Shown here: piece after piece, positions 49,541 to 62,911 of the stretch
Layout of the letters: the number at the start of each line of letters is the position of its first letter
Numbering within the stretch: position 1 is the first letter of the stretch
From: Lepisosteus oculatus
Lineage: Eukaryota; Chordata; Actinopteri; Semionotiformes; Lepisosteidae
Length of the DNA stretch: 64,000 nt
Direction: 5' to 3'
Assembly: GCF_040954835.1 (NCBI RefSeq)
Contig: NC_090716.1
Span: 8,386,775 to 8,450,774, forward strand
Program-made: the position numbers and the translations under genes
Notes under the pieces: generated by a model
Seen by the model: the letters and a program-made list of their open reading frames with translations, nothing else
What the model was told of the DNA's origin: nothing
Databases searched by the model: none

Positions 49541-50784
49541 GTTGGTAATTTAAAATTTATGTATTGTCTTCTTGGTTGTAGTGTTTTTTTTTTAATCTTA
49601 TGATGAGGTATACTGGAAATGCTTAAGTAAATGCACGTTTATCTTGATCCCTGTGTTACTTATTTTAATAAGCGTTTGTTTTTGTCTGTGTACAATGTCA
49701 CCCGTAGGCAATACATCTCTTTAAAAGTCATGTATAGCAACTAGGCATATGGTTAATGGTTTGAGATGTTTATAGGTTAGCCTATACTGTATATAGCATA
49801 GGCGTCGGATGTTTTTGTCAGTTTTCAGGACTTAAGGACTCCAGGTGTTGCGCTCTCGAACGGTTATACGATAATTTAGTATGAGAAATTAAATTCTAAC
49901 TCGGATATTTTTGCATGATGGGAGTATACGGTATGCAGTGTCCTTGTCCTTTGACTACTTTTTTATACATCCTCACAAACAACATTCAATGTAACACTTT
50001 GCAACATTAATATCATAGTGCAGTACTAAATGAAACCACCATGAATTAACAGCAATATATGTGAACTTAACCATCATAAACTTGATGGTTACAGGTTTTC
50101 AGACCTGTTAGAAAATAACGTTAGTATTCAGGAAAGTTTGTTAAACATGTTGTATTATAACACGTTATGCTGTTCAGTAAAATACATTGCATTCAGAGAA
50201 GTAGTACCTTTGAGCAAGAATATAATATAGTATATAAATAGGAGCTTTTATATACCATGGAGTGAATTTTAACAATGGACTCATAAATGTATTTATTTCT
50301 TCCCATGTTTGTCCTACATATTTCAGGTTGTGACCCTCAGTCTTCTAAAGTAAGGGAACTAAATTAACTTTCAGGTAAAGAAAGGTTGAGACCACCTCTC
50401 CACGTCCTAAAAGAAAAGTCTTGTCTGATATTTCCTCACACTCCCACACCCCTAATGCCTTCAGCTTTCTTTTCAGGTACTGTAGCTTTCTCCTGCTGTA
50501 TGCTATAAATGATAGAGCATCTTCTCATGCTTGCAGCGGCAGAAAATAGTTTAATTTTAAAATGTCATTAAGGAAACACAAGACAAACTGCCTGAGCAAA
50601 TGCACCACGCTGTAAATTATACACTATCAGTCCCTGCAGTTTACTCAGCTGGCTGTTGCTTACAGAGATGCTTTCTGATTGTGAGGACACTTCTCATAAA
50701 GAGAACTGTCAGGATTCAGTACACTGGGTGTGGCAGAAATGTACTACCTAAAATATCCTTGCAATGGTTTGGGTACAACAGAGG

Positions 50785-50925
50785 TGTGGCAGTTAGGTCT
50801 GCACCCCCACAGCTAGTAAGTAATGGGTTCAACTTTGAACTGGAGAGCCTTCTGTGTGCATTTTCCATGTTCTCCCCCAAAGGCCTAATGGGTTTCTCAC
50901 ATCTCTCAGACACAGCACCTAGGTT
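50785..50925 (+). mobile_element. decayed tRNA-derived SINE fragment
   Basis: AATGGGTTCAACTTTGAACT resembles a B-box region. TTCCATGTTCTCCC and GGGTTTCTCACATCTCTCAG follow the body of the same SINE type as the minus-strand copy at 25925-26120 (TTTGTATGTTGATGC and GGGTTTCCTCC). The 153-codon open frame that crosses it (50600-51061) is therefore not a host gene. Confidence 0.6.
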
Positions 50926-53671
50926 AATCAATGTATATAAATGTCTCCTTTTTACAGTGACTTTATGCCATGTAATAGCATTAGCATCTTTAGGGTATGG
51001 AATGTTCTACAGGGTATGTCTTTTTGGACTATGGCTTATCATGGAGAATTCCACAGAATAGAGTTAAAAGTTTCAATGCACTGTAAGTGTATTCTTAATG
51101 GAAAGTATGACCTTATTTTAAACAATTTAGATCCTTGGGAATATATAATGGCATGAACAAAATAGTAATCCTGTAAGTGGACTCCTTTAGGTCACCTTGT
51201 TAGTACACCATTTAACACCACCTTGGATCAAATACGTTGTGCACATTAAAAACAGCAATAAGACACACTTGACTAGGTGGGAACTGAGGTCTGCTCAGCA
51301 CTGTGTAAATGTAATGAACAGGTTACTGAAGGTTTTACATTCTGCTAACAAGGATTCATTTTTGCTTATTGCTTGCCTGTGTAATTTCACAAAGATGAAG
51401 AAAAACATCTACAGATAAGCATGTAGAATCTTTGTGGGGCACTCCTCAAGGATTCACAAAAGTATTCACATGTCCCTGAGAAATTTTAGCACTTTTTCCT
51501 TTGCAAATGACTGCAGTATAAAGTTTATAAAAGCCTATTCATTAGTCATCCTCTGCTTTCATGGCAAACAGAACACAATTGTATGTCTTCACAATGACAT
51601 AACATCCCAGTATCTCAGCCAAACACACAATACAAATATTGTAATTGTTAAGTATCTTGGCTACCAATCTTTAGTCTTATTTTAAATGCATTGCCTAAAA
51701 TCTATACTATTTGTCTGTCTCTTGACAAACCATACTCGTCAGATTTTAGTATTGATTCCATGTTTCTTAAGTTTCTGCCAAATTCTCAGTTATGAAGTTT
51801 AACAGAGAATAAGTGTACCAATATCCTTCTCGGATAGTATGGTATGATTTGAAAGCAGATTTTAAGAGCAACTGCAGAAACAATACGCTCCAGTGAAGAA
51901 CTAGGAGCATTTGTTTTTATATATATATACAGTATTAGTCATACTTGATGGGTTATGACAGGTTTGTATTGTTTCTCTTTTCATTACTAAGTAAGCAGTA
52001 CCTGTGAGTAAATGAATGACTCACTGGACCAGTTCCACAAGACCAGTTCTGTAGCGGACAGTTGTTTCTTCAGGAAAGCAAAATAGTCATGTCAAAGAAA
52101 CTAAACCTGTGTTGACGGCAAATGTGAGGGAATGGATTTTCTTTTGTTATAATTATAGTGTCAGAAAAAACCCTGGAGGCTGACAGTTCTATACAAAGTG
52201 ATATTTAATACGCATCAGTAGCCACTATCCATAGTCAAATCATCATGGATATCTGCAGCAAATTTGTGTATTTAAAATAGCCAAAGCACAATCAAACACT
52301 ATTCAACGTTTTCAAATACGAATGTGGAAGAGGAAATTCTTGACATTTCTGTTAAGGCCCTTTCACTAAAAAGACACTATACCTTAAATGGGATCATTGA
52401 TATGTTTTACAGATAGCTTTCACCATGTAAACATGCAACTAAAAAAAAGTGGATAAAGTGGTTCAAGTTAATTTAAAATACAAGTATAAAACTATTATAG
52501 TTTCACATATCAAAAAAAGATACATTGGCTTCCTTAGTTACAACAGGGCAAAGAACAACTTTCCAAAAGAGATTTATTTCCCCGTTTGTGTCCGTTGACT
52601 GCATTTTTGTCCCTCTCTGGTTCTCCTGTTATTTGAGGTAGAGCGAGAGAATGGAACCTCCTTGAGCAAGTATCCCTGTCATTAAGATAATCCGAATTAT
52701 TTAGATATGGAGACACTACTGACGGTGAAAATAGTCTTCCTTCTCAGTCGTGGCATTTTTTGGTATTGTTCTTCCAGAGGATTGTTTTAAGTGACCAAGA
52801 CCTAGAATTCCACTTTAGCTATACAGTCAAAGCTACTGTATACACCTCTGTTTCTGTGTCTTCAGTCTCCTTAGCCCACTTTACTGTGCTGAGAAAATCT
52901 CTATTGTCAAAACTCAAAACTGTCTTAATGGCAATGTCTTATGAATTTTATAACTACAGTACTCTCATAGAATGTATAATCAAGTTCCAGATTGAAAAAA
53001 CGCTATTGGGCCCTCTTTATACAAGAATAGTGCCAGTACTGTAGTCTTCCTGATTTGTGATCTATAACATCTTATACAAAAGTCCTTATTAGTTTGTAAA
53101 AAGAATGTAAATGGAAAAGCATCACTGGGCTTAGTATTTTTCTAGAGTTACTCAGAATAGAATACACCATTTCGTTTTACTTTAAATGTTTTCTGACATT
53201 TGCCCTGGCGAAAGACTTCCACTTCAGTGCCCCCTTCTCAGATGAAATTTTCATGCCCTTCCAGACACATCACATTGTGCGTCACAACTGCCAGCTCAGA
53301 TTGTGGCAGGTAAGCTTGCAGAGCTCTGGGCCCGTGGGTAGAATCTGCTGAGCTCACTGCAGAAGCTTTGGAAGCCTCTTTAAGAGAAAGACGTCACTGT
53401 AGACCATAAACTTTAACATGATTCAAATAGAATACTTCCATTGGAATATTTATTTTCAGGAATATTATGTTTATGAAAAGCACAGCTGTGAAACCTCAGT
53501 CCTTAAAACATGTATGAAGTAGTACTTTATCTGTAGCGTGTTCAGACCAATAAAATATTCATGCAAAATAAACTACCTTGTGGTCTTTTTGGCAGTGTTA
53601 AGTGATGGTGTATTATGTTAGTGGAAATGTTGCTACATTGAACATCAAACAAAAAACAACAGCTGCAAGGT

Positions 53672-53698
53672 CTTCACCCATTGTCTTCACCCATTGAC
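53672..53698. repeat. tandem duplication of a 14-bp unit
   Basis: GTCTTCACCCATT is repeated in direct tandem. Confidence 0.65.
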
Positions 53699-56600
53699 TT
53701 CCTTGTTGATGCTCTACTTCTTGCTACAACATAACCGACAAAATCTTGTCAGTGTAGGTGCTAGAGAACTGTAAATTAAAATTAAGCTGGCAGTACATAA
53801 TACCTACTCTGCACACATGAGTTTGTGTAATATGTCTTTCCTGAATAATGCACTGCTTTCAGAGTCGCCTGTAATAGTTTAATTCTGTGTTACTTTGTAT
53901 GGTCTTGCAAGAGCTGATGCATTCTGTTAGATGTTGTAATATTAAGTCGTGTTGACATGTTTGTTTTATGGCTCTGTCACACGTAACTATTCTCCACTGA
54001 GTTCCCTGCAGATGCAAGCTTTTCCACAAGCATGTTCCATGCTGTGGACGAAATTCACAATTAACTTTTTTGTTGACTGATCAAACTTTTCAATAAAACA
54101 TTCTGAAATGTTCATTTGAATACAGTATGAAATGCTTTATTACACATTAAGATTTATTTTGATGCACAGAAGCACTTAAGAAGCTTCACGACAGCCTTCT
54201 TGATACTTTTTTTGGCTTGATGAAGGTGGTTTTGCATAAAAAAGCGCTTTACTCCGTTTTTACAGGGTTAGATATTTTGAAGTGTCTTTCCTGAAAAAAA
54301 AAAAAGCTTTCTGAACTTTCAGAACAATATTCCATTTTAAAAATAAATAATTCAAACTTGGATAAAGAGCTGGTCATTTAGTCTTTGCCCAAGCATTAAG
54401 CAAAAGAAATTGCTGTGGGAAAAAGAAAAATAAACCTTATACTATATTTGAAATAACTGCACTCACTGTACTATATGGTCAAAAAGAAAAAACAAATCAA
54501 TATCCACTAGAGAAACAGTTTAAAATGTAGTATCAGGGTATTATCATATTTACATTTTATATAAAATATATTGTAATCAAAATGGAAAAGGGGCTTTCAA
54601 GATAAATCATCAATCAGCATAATTTTAATTATATTACATACTTATATGATTTAGTAGAATATCAATATTGCATGGCTTACAAAACCTCATGCTTACTCAA
54701 TATATTTTCAAACAGTATCTGACTTGATTGCATACCCATATTCATATCCGCAACATAACATCCCCTGTCAGTACCATTATACTTGGCGAAGCTGATTCTG
54801 ACATTTCAGATAACTAAACAATATTCTAGCGGCAAGCTGAAGAGATAAAAAGGCTTGACAGCAAATGGCAAACACAAGGTTACATTGTGATTTTCACATC
54901 ATAGCTGTGGAGCTGCCAGAAAAAGCAAGCTCATTGTTAGATCACATATTGGGTTTCCATCATGTTTCACTTTTGAGTAATTAGAGTTTGAGGATGTCTG
55001 AGCTGTTGTAACGGCAAGATTGAAAGGAATTCCCCATTTCAGTGCTATTGAGGCTACCAAAGTGATTCACACAACAAGTCATTTAAAATCGTGCCCTCGT
55101 GTAATAGGTCATTAGCACAAGTTACATTAGAAAGTAATAGTCAAACCACAACTTAATTAAGTGTAATTTATGCCAATGAGCCCGGATGAGAGCAAAACAA
55201 ATCATGGTATAATACTGTTCTTTAATTAGCGCACCTCTTCACTAATTATTTCTGAATGTAACCATCCTTGAAATCCTCCATTAATCATAAATCATATTTC
55301 AGCCAAGTATATATTTTAGATTTGCAAGCACAACCATCAAGTCTAGCTGTTCTGTGTTCTGTGTTCCATTTAGACTTTAAAAACACTACCAACCCTGGTT
55401 ATAGCACAGGTGTCGCTTTGTTTTTTTCAGATTTTGTTTCCTGATACAATTATGTAAGTTCATGTTTTAACAAGAGGCTGAAGGACGTTGGTACATCCCG
55501 TTCTAAAAACAGGGAGAAATACATAGGAAATATAAAAGATATTTAAGATACTTGGTTAGTGCTAGATATTCCAAAACCACAGTTGGTATGTACAGGGTTT
55601 AGAATAATCTTTACACTATTAAGTCTTCATTTCTAGAGAAAGGTGTAGGGTAGTCAAAGGTTGTTCCTGAAATGGAAGTAAAGACATTAACATTAACAAA
55701 AGCAAAGCAAGCTAATATGCTGACATAAAATCAAAGAGAAGAATTATATAACTGTTATCAAAGAGAAAACCAAAATGCAAAATGTCAGCAGTCAAAGAAG
55801 TTTAAACCTTAGAACAGAACTGTCATGTTTAAGTGGCTTTATTCATGCTTTAACAAGCCTCTACATGTTTTGCTTGCCTCGCTGAATTTTAGTTCGATCT
55901 AAAATGGAGTTTGGTTAGAAAAAAAATCAAATGCCCACTGTGTATCAATTCTTCTTTATACAAGGATAGGTTTATGCCCAGGCATGGATTCTTTTCATAG
56001 TCATAGGTCTTAGTTACTAATTGCGATGTTACAAAGTTTAAAACACTGAGGGTATTGTAATGATGGTTTAAGGTGAATAACAAGTATTTCTACTGATTCA
56101 AATGGATTTATTTGCATGTCACATATAAGAAGATTCTGTCTTAATCAGCTCCACCCTGCAAACTCAGCAGGTGAGTTACAGGACTTATCATCCCAAAGAG
56201 TAGAAAAAAACAAATAAAGCAATGCTATAAACAGAACAAAATGGCTAAACATGTTTTGACACTTATACTGTAGATGTATATTATCTAGTAGGTACAGTAG
56301 CTGCGTCATGCTGCAAAGGAACACTTCTTCACTTGCTGTCTGTGTTTTTCTTTATTTTTTATATATAATGGGTGATTTTAAATTTTATACATTTCACTAA
56401 AAAACAATCTTAATGAGATATAGTACCTTAAGACCATCACAGCACCCACAAAAACCACCACCAAGTCCAGAGCCTAAAACTTCTATTCAAGACATATCTG
56501 CAAATGTTCTGCAATAGTGCACACTGGAAGTGACCCGCTACCATGATCTGTCAATATTTTCCCCATTTTGGACTTTGTCCTAAAGTTTTGTTTTGCTGTT

Positions 56601-57359
56601 AATGAATAAATGTCCACAAATGACCAGCATGCAAAGGTCATTTTTACATTTGGGGAAAAAAAAGTTGAAAAGTCAAATTCCATTTATTTACCGTCATCTG
56701 CCTGAGAACAGGCATTGCTAAATTTCCCATGTTTCTATTTAATATTGAGTGAGCTTTGCCATGCTTCACCCTGCACAAGCCTTCCTCACCCGTGCTCCTC
56801 AACTGTACTCCCCTCCACACATCTACCCCAACTGTGACAACAACCTCCCTACAGCAGCAGCACTCCAAGCTTCCAATATTCCCTGCTAGCACCTTGAATC
56901 CCAGAAGCCGAAGGATTCATTCAAATAATATCAAGATGGTCCAGGATCCAGTGATGTCAAGAGCAGAAATGTGGGGGCTCCGAATTCTGGGCCAAGAGCC
57001 TTTTTACCTGCAGTCATACTGGGCAGCTACAGTAGATCTGTTTCCGTTACCATTTGAAGCCCAGATTAGAGTCATCACCCAGCAGGTGCACTAAATGCAC
57101 AGTAAATAAACTAATGTCCGTTTAGGAAAATGTATAATGGAAAGAGACCACTTTCCTGAAGATAACCTCTGGACACTCCCAAAATGTATGGGAATCTACC
57201 CATAGTGCCTCCTGACAGAGTGAAGTAGCATTTTCTGGCCCTATGCGTTTAAAGTAAAGCTTTTGGGAATACGTGGACCAGACAAACTCTAGAGATCACA
57301 TAGAATCATGCTGTTTTCCTGACATTTTGGGATTTAAGAGAGATATAGATATTTTTGGA

Positions 57360-57860
57360 TATATACTAATGGAAAAAGAAAGGCAACACCTCCTCCTCCA
57401 CACTCTGGTCCTCCTGTCTGCGTAGAACAGGCTGAAAAGTCACTCATCCGTGAAGAGGACCTGATGACACTGCTGATGAGTCCATCACAGTCCCTGTCTG
57501 GACAATCTCTCAGATAGACCAGTCTGATGTGTTGGTCCTGCTCTGGTGTGGTCACTCGAGGGCAACCAAATCTTGGACGGTCACCTGTCCTGCCAGTCTG
57601 CTGAAGCCTTCTCTGCAGTCGGGACACAGTGGAGCGGCCTATCTGCAGCATGCCAGTGGCCCTCTCCCTTGCTTCTGGTGACATTTGAGGCATTACAGAA
57701 TGCACAGAAAACTGGCTAAGTGTGGTCTTTTTCTTGCAGTGATCTAAGCTTTGAATCAAGGCCTTTTAAAAGGTGATGAGATCAGGCACTGTTCCACCTG
57801 GATCTCGTTGGGTAAAAGTGCACCTAACGAACTTTCATGCGATTGGCAAGTTGCAATGCC
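57360..57860 (-). mobile_element. Tc1/mariner transposase relic, minus strand
   Basis: The minus strand reads ATGMLQIGRSTVSRLQRRLQ, QTGRTGDRPRFGCPRVTTPE and QDQHIRLVYLRD. This is the paired helix-turn-helix and GRPR-type hook of a Tc1-like transposase. After a short gap a second frame gives QVLFTDE, stop, LFSLFYADRRTRVWRR, the region around the second catalytic Asp. The segment between is deleted and the 3' half is missing. TATACTAATGGAAAAAGAAA near 57361 may be an end of the element. Confidence 0.85.
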
Positions 57861-59906
57861 TCACTGCACAAGCTGTATTGCTGGTCAGAGGGCTTAAAAC
57901 AAATTGAGAACTTTTTGTGAAAGTACATAAGCTATAACTATAGTATTCTCACTCAGAAAATGTTGCATTTTATTCCCATCAGTATATATAGATTTTTGGA
58001 CCATATTTGGACAGTGTAGACTTTGAGGTGAATTTAGGCAACAAATACATTTAACTGTATTTAAGATCCAGGGGGTTGTAAAGAAATGTATGTAGGTTAT
58101 ATACATTATAAAGAAATGCTGGTATTTGAAAAAAAAAATGACCCTGTTTGCATAGCCAACAAATAGTCTGTGTCCTTCTTTGTTAATTGCTTTCCTTTTT
58201 TAAAAGGTCCTTTTCTCAGACCTTATCAGCCTTGTCCAGGTTGATGATATCCAGAAACAAGATACTGAGATACAAGTTGGGGCTTTGTCATGTACAGCAT
58301 TTACAACACTCTCAGACTTGTGACAATGTCCTTGCTAATCTTCTTGTCCTGATAGCATAAAAACCTCACAGTAGCCTGGTGATATTTCACTAACTTTGTA
58401 ATGCTGGTTTCTGCAAAATTAATCTTGCTGGAAGGGATTTGTAATTAATGAGGAATTATCTCATGGTCACACTTTAAATGAAAAATAGACTTTCATTAAA
58501 ATATCTAAAATTATTCCTATATAAAATTAGATTTGGAATTCTGGCTTAAAAGTGGAAAGAAAAAAACTGCTGAGGAATGCTGTTGTTTTGCAAGTGGTAA
58601 ATGGTTAATGTTATACTTTTCAATGCTGTTTTGAAGGCAAAATTGTATTTTTATTATTAACTTAATCTTTAGCTAGGTTGGTAGTGGCACCTTCGGTATC
58701 GATTTGGGTAAAAGACTTAATTGGAAAGCTTGGAAGTACAGTTTTTCTTGAAACTTCAAATGTTTTTTCCCCATGTAATTTTAACAGAATTTTTTCAGTC
58801 TACTTTTTTTTTCAAATCCCGTGGTTACTCCATCTTGGATAGAAAAAATACAAACATCACATGATTATGTATAAAAGACAAATAGAAAGTACATACTCAC
58901 ATGGGCTCTAACACTGGAGCTTAAACTAGTTTACCACAAACATGTTTGTAGTGAATGCAAGCTATAAATGAGGGGCAGAGTTTGGTTTGTGGTTTAAGTC
59001 CTCAAAGACTTCAATTTACCACAGATATGTATTGGAAGTAGATTTGGATTCATTTTGTGGAATTCTGGAAACAATTTAGAATATGCGGTGTTGGTGTGGT
59101 CTGTGGAATTCACTATGCAAATCTAAAACTGCTGAAGACAGCAAATGTTTTTGCTGCTTTCCTTGCATGACAAAAGCTCCGTGTTAAATCTACGCAAAGA
59201 GATTAACAGCTAAAGGAGACTAAGACTACCTAGAGAAGACCAGAAGAGTTTTAGACCCCAACAGGTACCAGATGGTGAATACATTTATGTATCTTAGATT
59301 AATCCATGTAGCTTTTCTATGTATATTTTTGTTTAAAGCAAGACTAAAAATCAATCTGCTGAATAAATGGAATCCAGTGACATTGAATCAGAATGAATGA
59401 TGTCTGGGCAGTGCTTGGTGTTATCTTATGCAACCAGTTAATCCTTGTTTTTCTGAGCAGATCTATCTTAAACCTTTTCAGCAAAGTAAATTACCGTTTA
59501 GTTTGAAGGCATTTCTGTTTTTCCATCTGTGGCATCTGCATTCTGTGTACTATCATGTTTTTCTGTTAATCATTATTTATCCATTGAATTTTTGGCTTTA
59601 TCATTGAGAAGTTTATCAGCATTACAAAATCCGTCTGTGACCTAGTACGAAATAAACTTTCAAGATCCAGAAAGTTGAAAAATTGCAGTAATGAACAGGG
59701 GTATACGCAACACGGAGAAGTGACTGAAGGGAGTGAGTTTTGAAAACCAAGACTGACAAGGTCGTTTAATGGAGAAAACGGAGATGGTGTTTTTGTCTAT
59801 GCACCGATGTTTTAATGTGTAGACAGTCAAACAAGGTGTGGAAACTAGTTTTACAGCCACCTTAAATAGTATTCATAGCACCCTATGGCAGTAGCATCTT
59901 ACTTAT

Positions 59907-59933
59907 ACTTTTGTACTTGTTTGGTACAAAAGT
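59907..59933. repeat. hairpin, 10-bp stem
   Basis: Perfect arms ACTTTTGTAC (59907-59916) and GTACAAAAGT (59924-59933) flank a 7-nt loop. Confidence 0.75.
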
Positions 59934-62061
59934 GTCATAACAACAAAGTAGTTATCAAATGCTGGATGTTTATAGTTCTACTGCTTTCAAAAGACATGAA
60001 TTTCCTGTTCAGTTAAAAAGGATTGTTTTAGAAGGGGTGGAGAGACATAGGAGGATACTTTAAATTTAGTCGATTTACTAGCTTTAAAAAAAACAGTTCG
60101 AGCCTTGCAATCTTCTTACTTGAGAGAACTATACTAATCTTTTTGTTTTCTTTCTCAGCACTAGGTGGTACTGACCTCAACATAGAATTTTTATGGCTTT
60201 AATTCAGTTTCTATTATCAGCCCAGCTATTATCATTTTACTGTTGCCTTTGTTAATAGCCAGTTTTCCAGAAATGTTAAATGGAATGACTGTCAGTAACT
60301 ATGAATGGGACCATTACTCTCACTGGTGTCAAACTAAATGTGGCCATATAATTAACACCATTGACGCACAAGGTCTTTTCAGCTTTCTGTTTCGCTACAG
60401 TTGTCTTTTGTATTGCATGTGTACTACATTGCCATTAGTCAGTTAATTGTGATATGCATTTCCTTTGATCACAAATACACACAGTTGTAAGTTAGCTTCC
60501 CTTTTTATTTAACCTGAACATACTAACATTGCTGCATTTGGACAAATAATGTCTTTAGACGCAACTTCTGAAAATTAACTGACATATTGTCTTAAAATGT
60601 AGACGGAATTGACAGATTTGGACATAAGCTCTTACAGCATCCTCCAAATCTATTCATACAGTACCACCAAAATCGAAAAGCAATAAAAAAAAAGAATCAA
60701 AGTAATCAGTTTCCAAATCTAGGATCACAGAGCATAAGCCATTCGTTCACAATTTAGGATTTTTTTGCCTTCTGTAACAGAATTCATTTTGACAACATCC
60801 TCCTCCTTCCTTAAACAGCACCAGCCTCAACTCTGGGAGTACATAAAGCTGAGGCAAAGGCAAAGCTATTGACATTGTAGGAGGACTGTCTGAAAAAAAG
60901 ATGCACAGCACTTTCTATTTTGAGATTAGATTCAAATCACTGCTAGGCATCATGACTTGATAAGTCATCTCCAACCTCTCTTACAAGACTAAAACCAGAC
61001 TTTCCTCCAAGGCCTAATTAACCTTTCATTTCATCTAAACTAAAAGGAACCAAACCAATTTATTCTCTCGGGACATTTAAAGTAGCCAAATCTCAGATCG
61101 TCACGCAAAGATACCTATGATGTCCGTATATTTTGTATATCTAGATATAGAATATGTAAAAATCAGTGAAAGTTTGCAATATAAGGTCTGTGTTGTCAGT
61201 TTGATGATTTTGGATGTCGTCTTTACTTGAGCTGTGCTGTACAAATTATGATAAAGAAATAATATTCAGAGCTGATGTTGTTTAAAAGGAAACTGTTGGG
61301 GAAAAATGTGCTTGAAAAACCTAAACTACTTAACCATAAGCACCACAATGTGATGAAAAAGTGTTAAATATTAACACTTATTTTATTTCTTCATACAAAT
61401 ATCAGGTGACTTTTGCTTTATCATATTCTGGATCTCATCTGCTAATATCAAATACTGTAAAAAGTGTACATGGTAGAGGGTTCAATCAAGTTTGTAACAG
61501 GATTCCACAGATCACCTGAGTGACATCATTCTGGGTGTGCTGCACATAGCCTTCCAGTGCTCTTACCCCACAAGAAACTGCCTTTTTTGTCTGAGACACA
61601 CAGTATATAACATACACTTCTAGTGTCAGAAAAGGTCATTATGGTAATGCGAATAGTAGGAGAGGATTGTATAGGGGTGTGAAGGAGGTTGCTGCAGGAG
61701 GTGAGAATACAGTGCCATCACTTGAATATAGGGTCCCTCCAAAGTTTTAAGTTGTAAGACCCATTACAGGCATCAGTTGTTTCTAATTCATTGCAATTAG
61801 CTTCAGTATGTGATAAAACACAGGGTTAATAATATTGACCGAACTAAACTTGCTTACGATCCATTATTGAGTAGCCCTTTTAAATCCACGGATTGCATTT
61901 ACAGTAATAGGTATGATTTAGTAAGTTACCTTTTCTGTTAGTAAACCTAGGTTTTAATCTGAGTATTTTAGTACAACTGCTGCACAATTATTTTGACTAC
62001 ACGTATCTGTGCTGTAGTTGCTGATTAATTATGATTGCAGTCTTGTTTTTTCGTTTTGCAG

Positions 62062-62166
62062 GTTGAACTAATCCAGAAAAACAGATGCTGTAGTTTATCA
62101 CCATGGCATCAAATGCTAGCCATATGCTTGAAGCAGCCTTGGAGCAAATGGATGACATTATTGCAG
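62062..62166 (+). CDS. PPFIBP2: PPFIBP2 first coding exon (liprin-beta-2 N-terminus)
   Basis: The acceptor is CGTTTTGCAG (62052-62061). A 41-nt untranslated stretch precedes ATG at 62103; the coding part is 62103-62166. It gives MASNASHMLEAALEQMDDII, A, then the first base of a Gly codon at donor GTAAAA (62167). Human liprin-beta-2 starts MASDASHALEAALEQMDGII. Liprin-beta-1 starts MMSDASDMLAAALEQMDGII, so the MAS-ASH start and the neighbouring OLFML1 favour PPFIBP2. Liprin-betas are cytoplasmic scaffolds with an N-terminal coiled coil and C-terminal SAM domains that pair with liprin-alpha at adhesion and presynaptic sites. The rest lies beyond the window. Confidence 0.93.
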
Positions 62167-62911
62167 GTAAAACTTGTTTTTACTTGGAATATTATTTTGC
62201 AAGCTCATCTTTCTTTTACAAACCATGGGGAGATTTACTAAAGTGTTAACAAACAAGCCACAAATACAGTACAGTTAGTCATTTTAAAACCCAATTATAT
62301 AAATGATTTATGTAACAAATTTCTGAATTTCAAGGGTTGTGCCACACACCTGCTCTGACATGGAATTTGATAAACTGTGAAGACTGGGATGGAATTACAA
62401 TTTTATGAAGGCCCTCTTTGAAAGTGTGATTCTTAACACCTGGCTACCATCTTTGCGTCAGTGATCAGTGTCTCACATGTAAAATATTCCCATTTATCTA
62501 AAGACCTTATAATTGCAGAATGCAGTGCAATCAGGAGCTTTTGGTTTTTATGGGGGGGAGGAATGCATCATTAACAATTATCTTCAAAGCGTGTAAACGA
62601 AATGCTTTCAGAGGAGATCAAACATACTCTATGAGTGACTTTATTAAGAGCACTGTATAAATAACCATCTGGGCTATTCCGTCTCAAAGAAAGACTTTTC
62701 AAAGTAAAAAATTATTTTACTTGCAAACAAGGGAATGATTCATCAGTTCCACTCGGATCTAGATAATAGAAAAATTGTATAACCCTTAAAAGTGTAGGTG
62801 GAGTAGCAGACATTTAAAGTCTATTCTATGTCATTCATTGTTAGGTCTTCCTGCTGTAATTGATGTAGTGAGGGTAACCATCTGCATTTTCTGTTCTTCT
62901 CTTTTTAAAAG

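Larger units (their letters stand above)
49541..62061 (+). other. PPFIBP2: PPFIBP2 intron 1 (inferred)
   Basis: If 49540 is the donor, this 12.5-kb intron contains a SINE remnant (50785-50925), a minus-strand Tc1 relic (57360-57860), a short tandem duplication near 53672-53698 and small hairpins. Two candidate regulatory stretches are also present, near 53190-53400 and 54880-55320. No coding exon is recognised. Confidence 0.6.

Noticed and set aside
50327..50349. Tiny exon between TTTCAG and GTAAGG near 50340
   Set aside because: Both signals are present, but the segment is only about 22 nt, in an intron and without any supporting context.
50600..51061. 153-codon open frame on the + strand
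   Set aside because: It crosses a decayed SINE fragment (50785-50925) and shows no family features.
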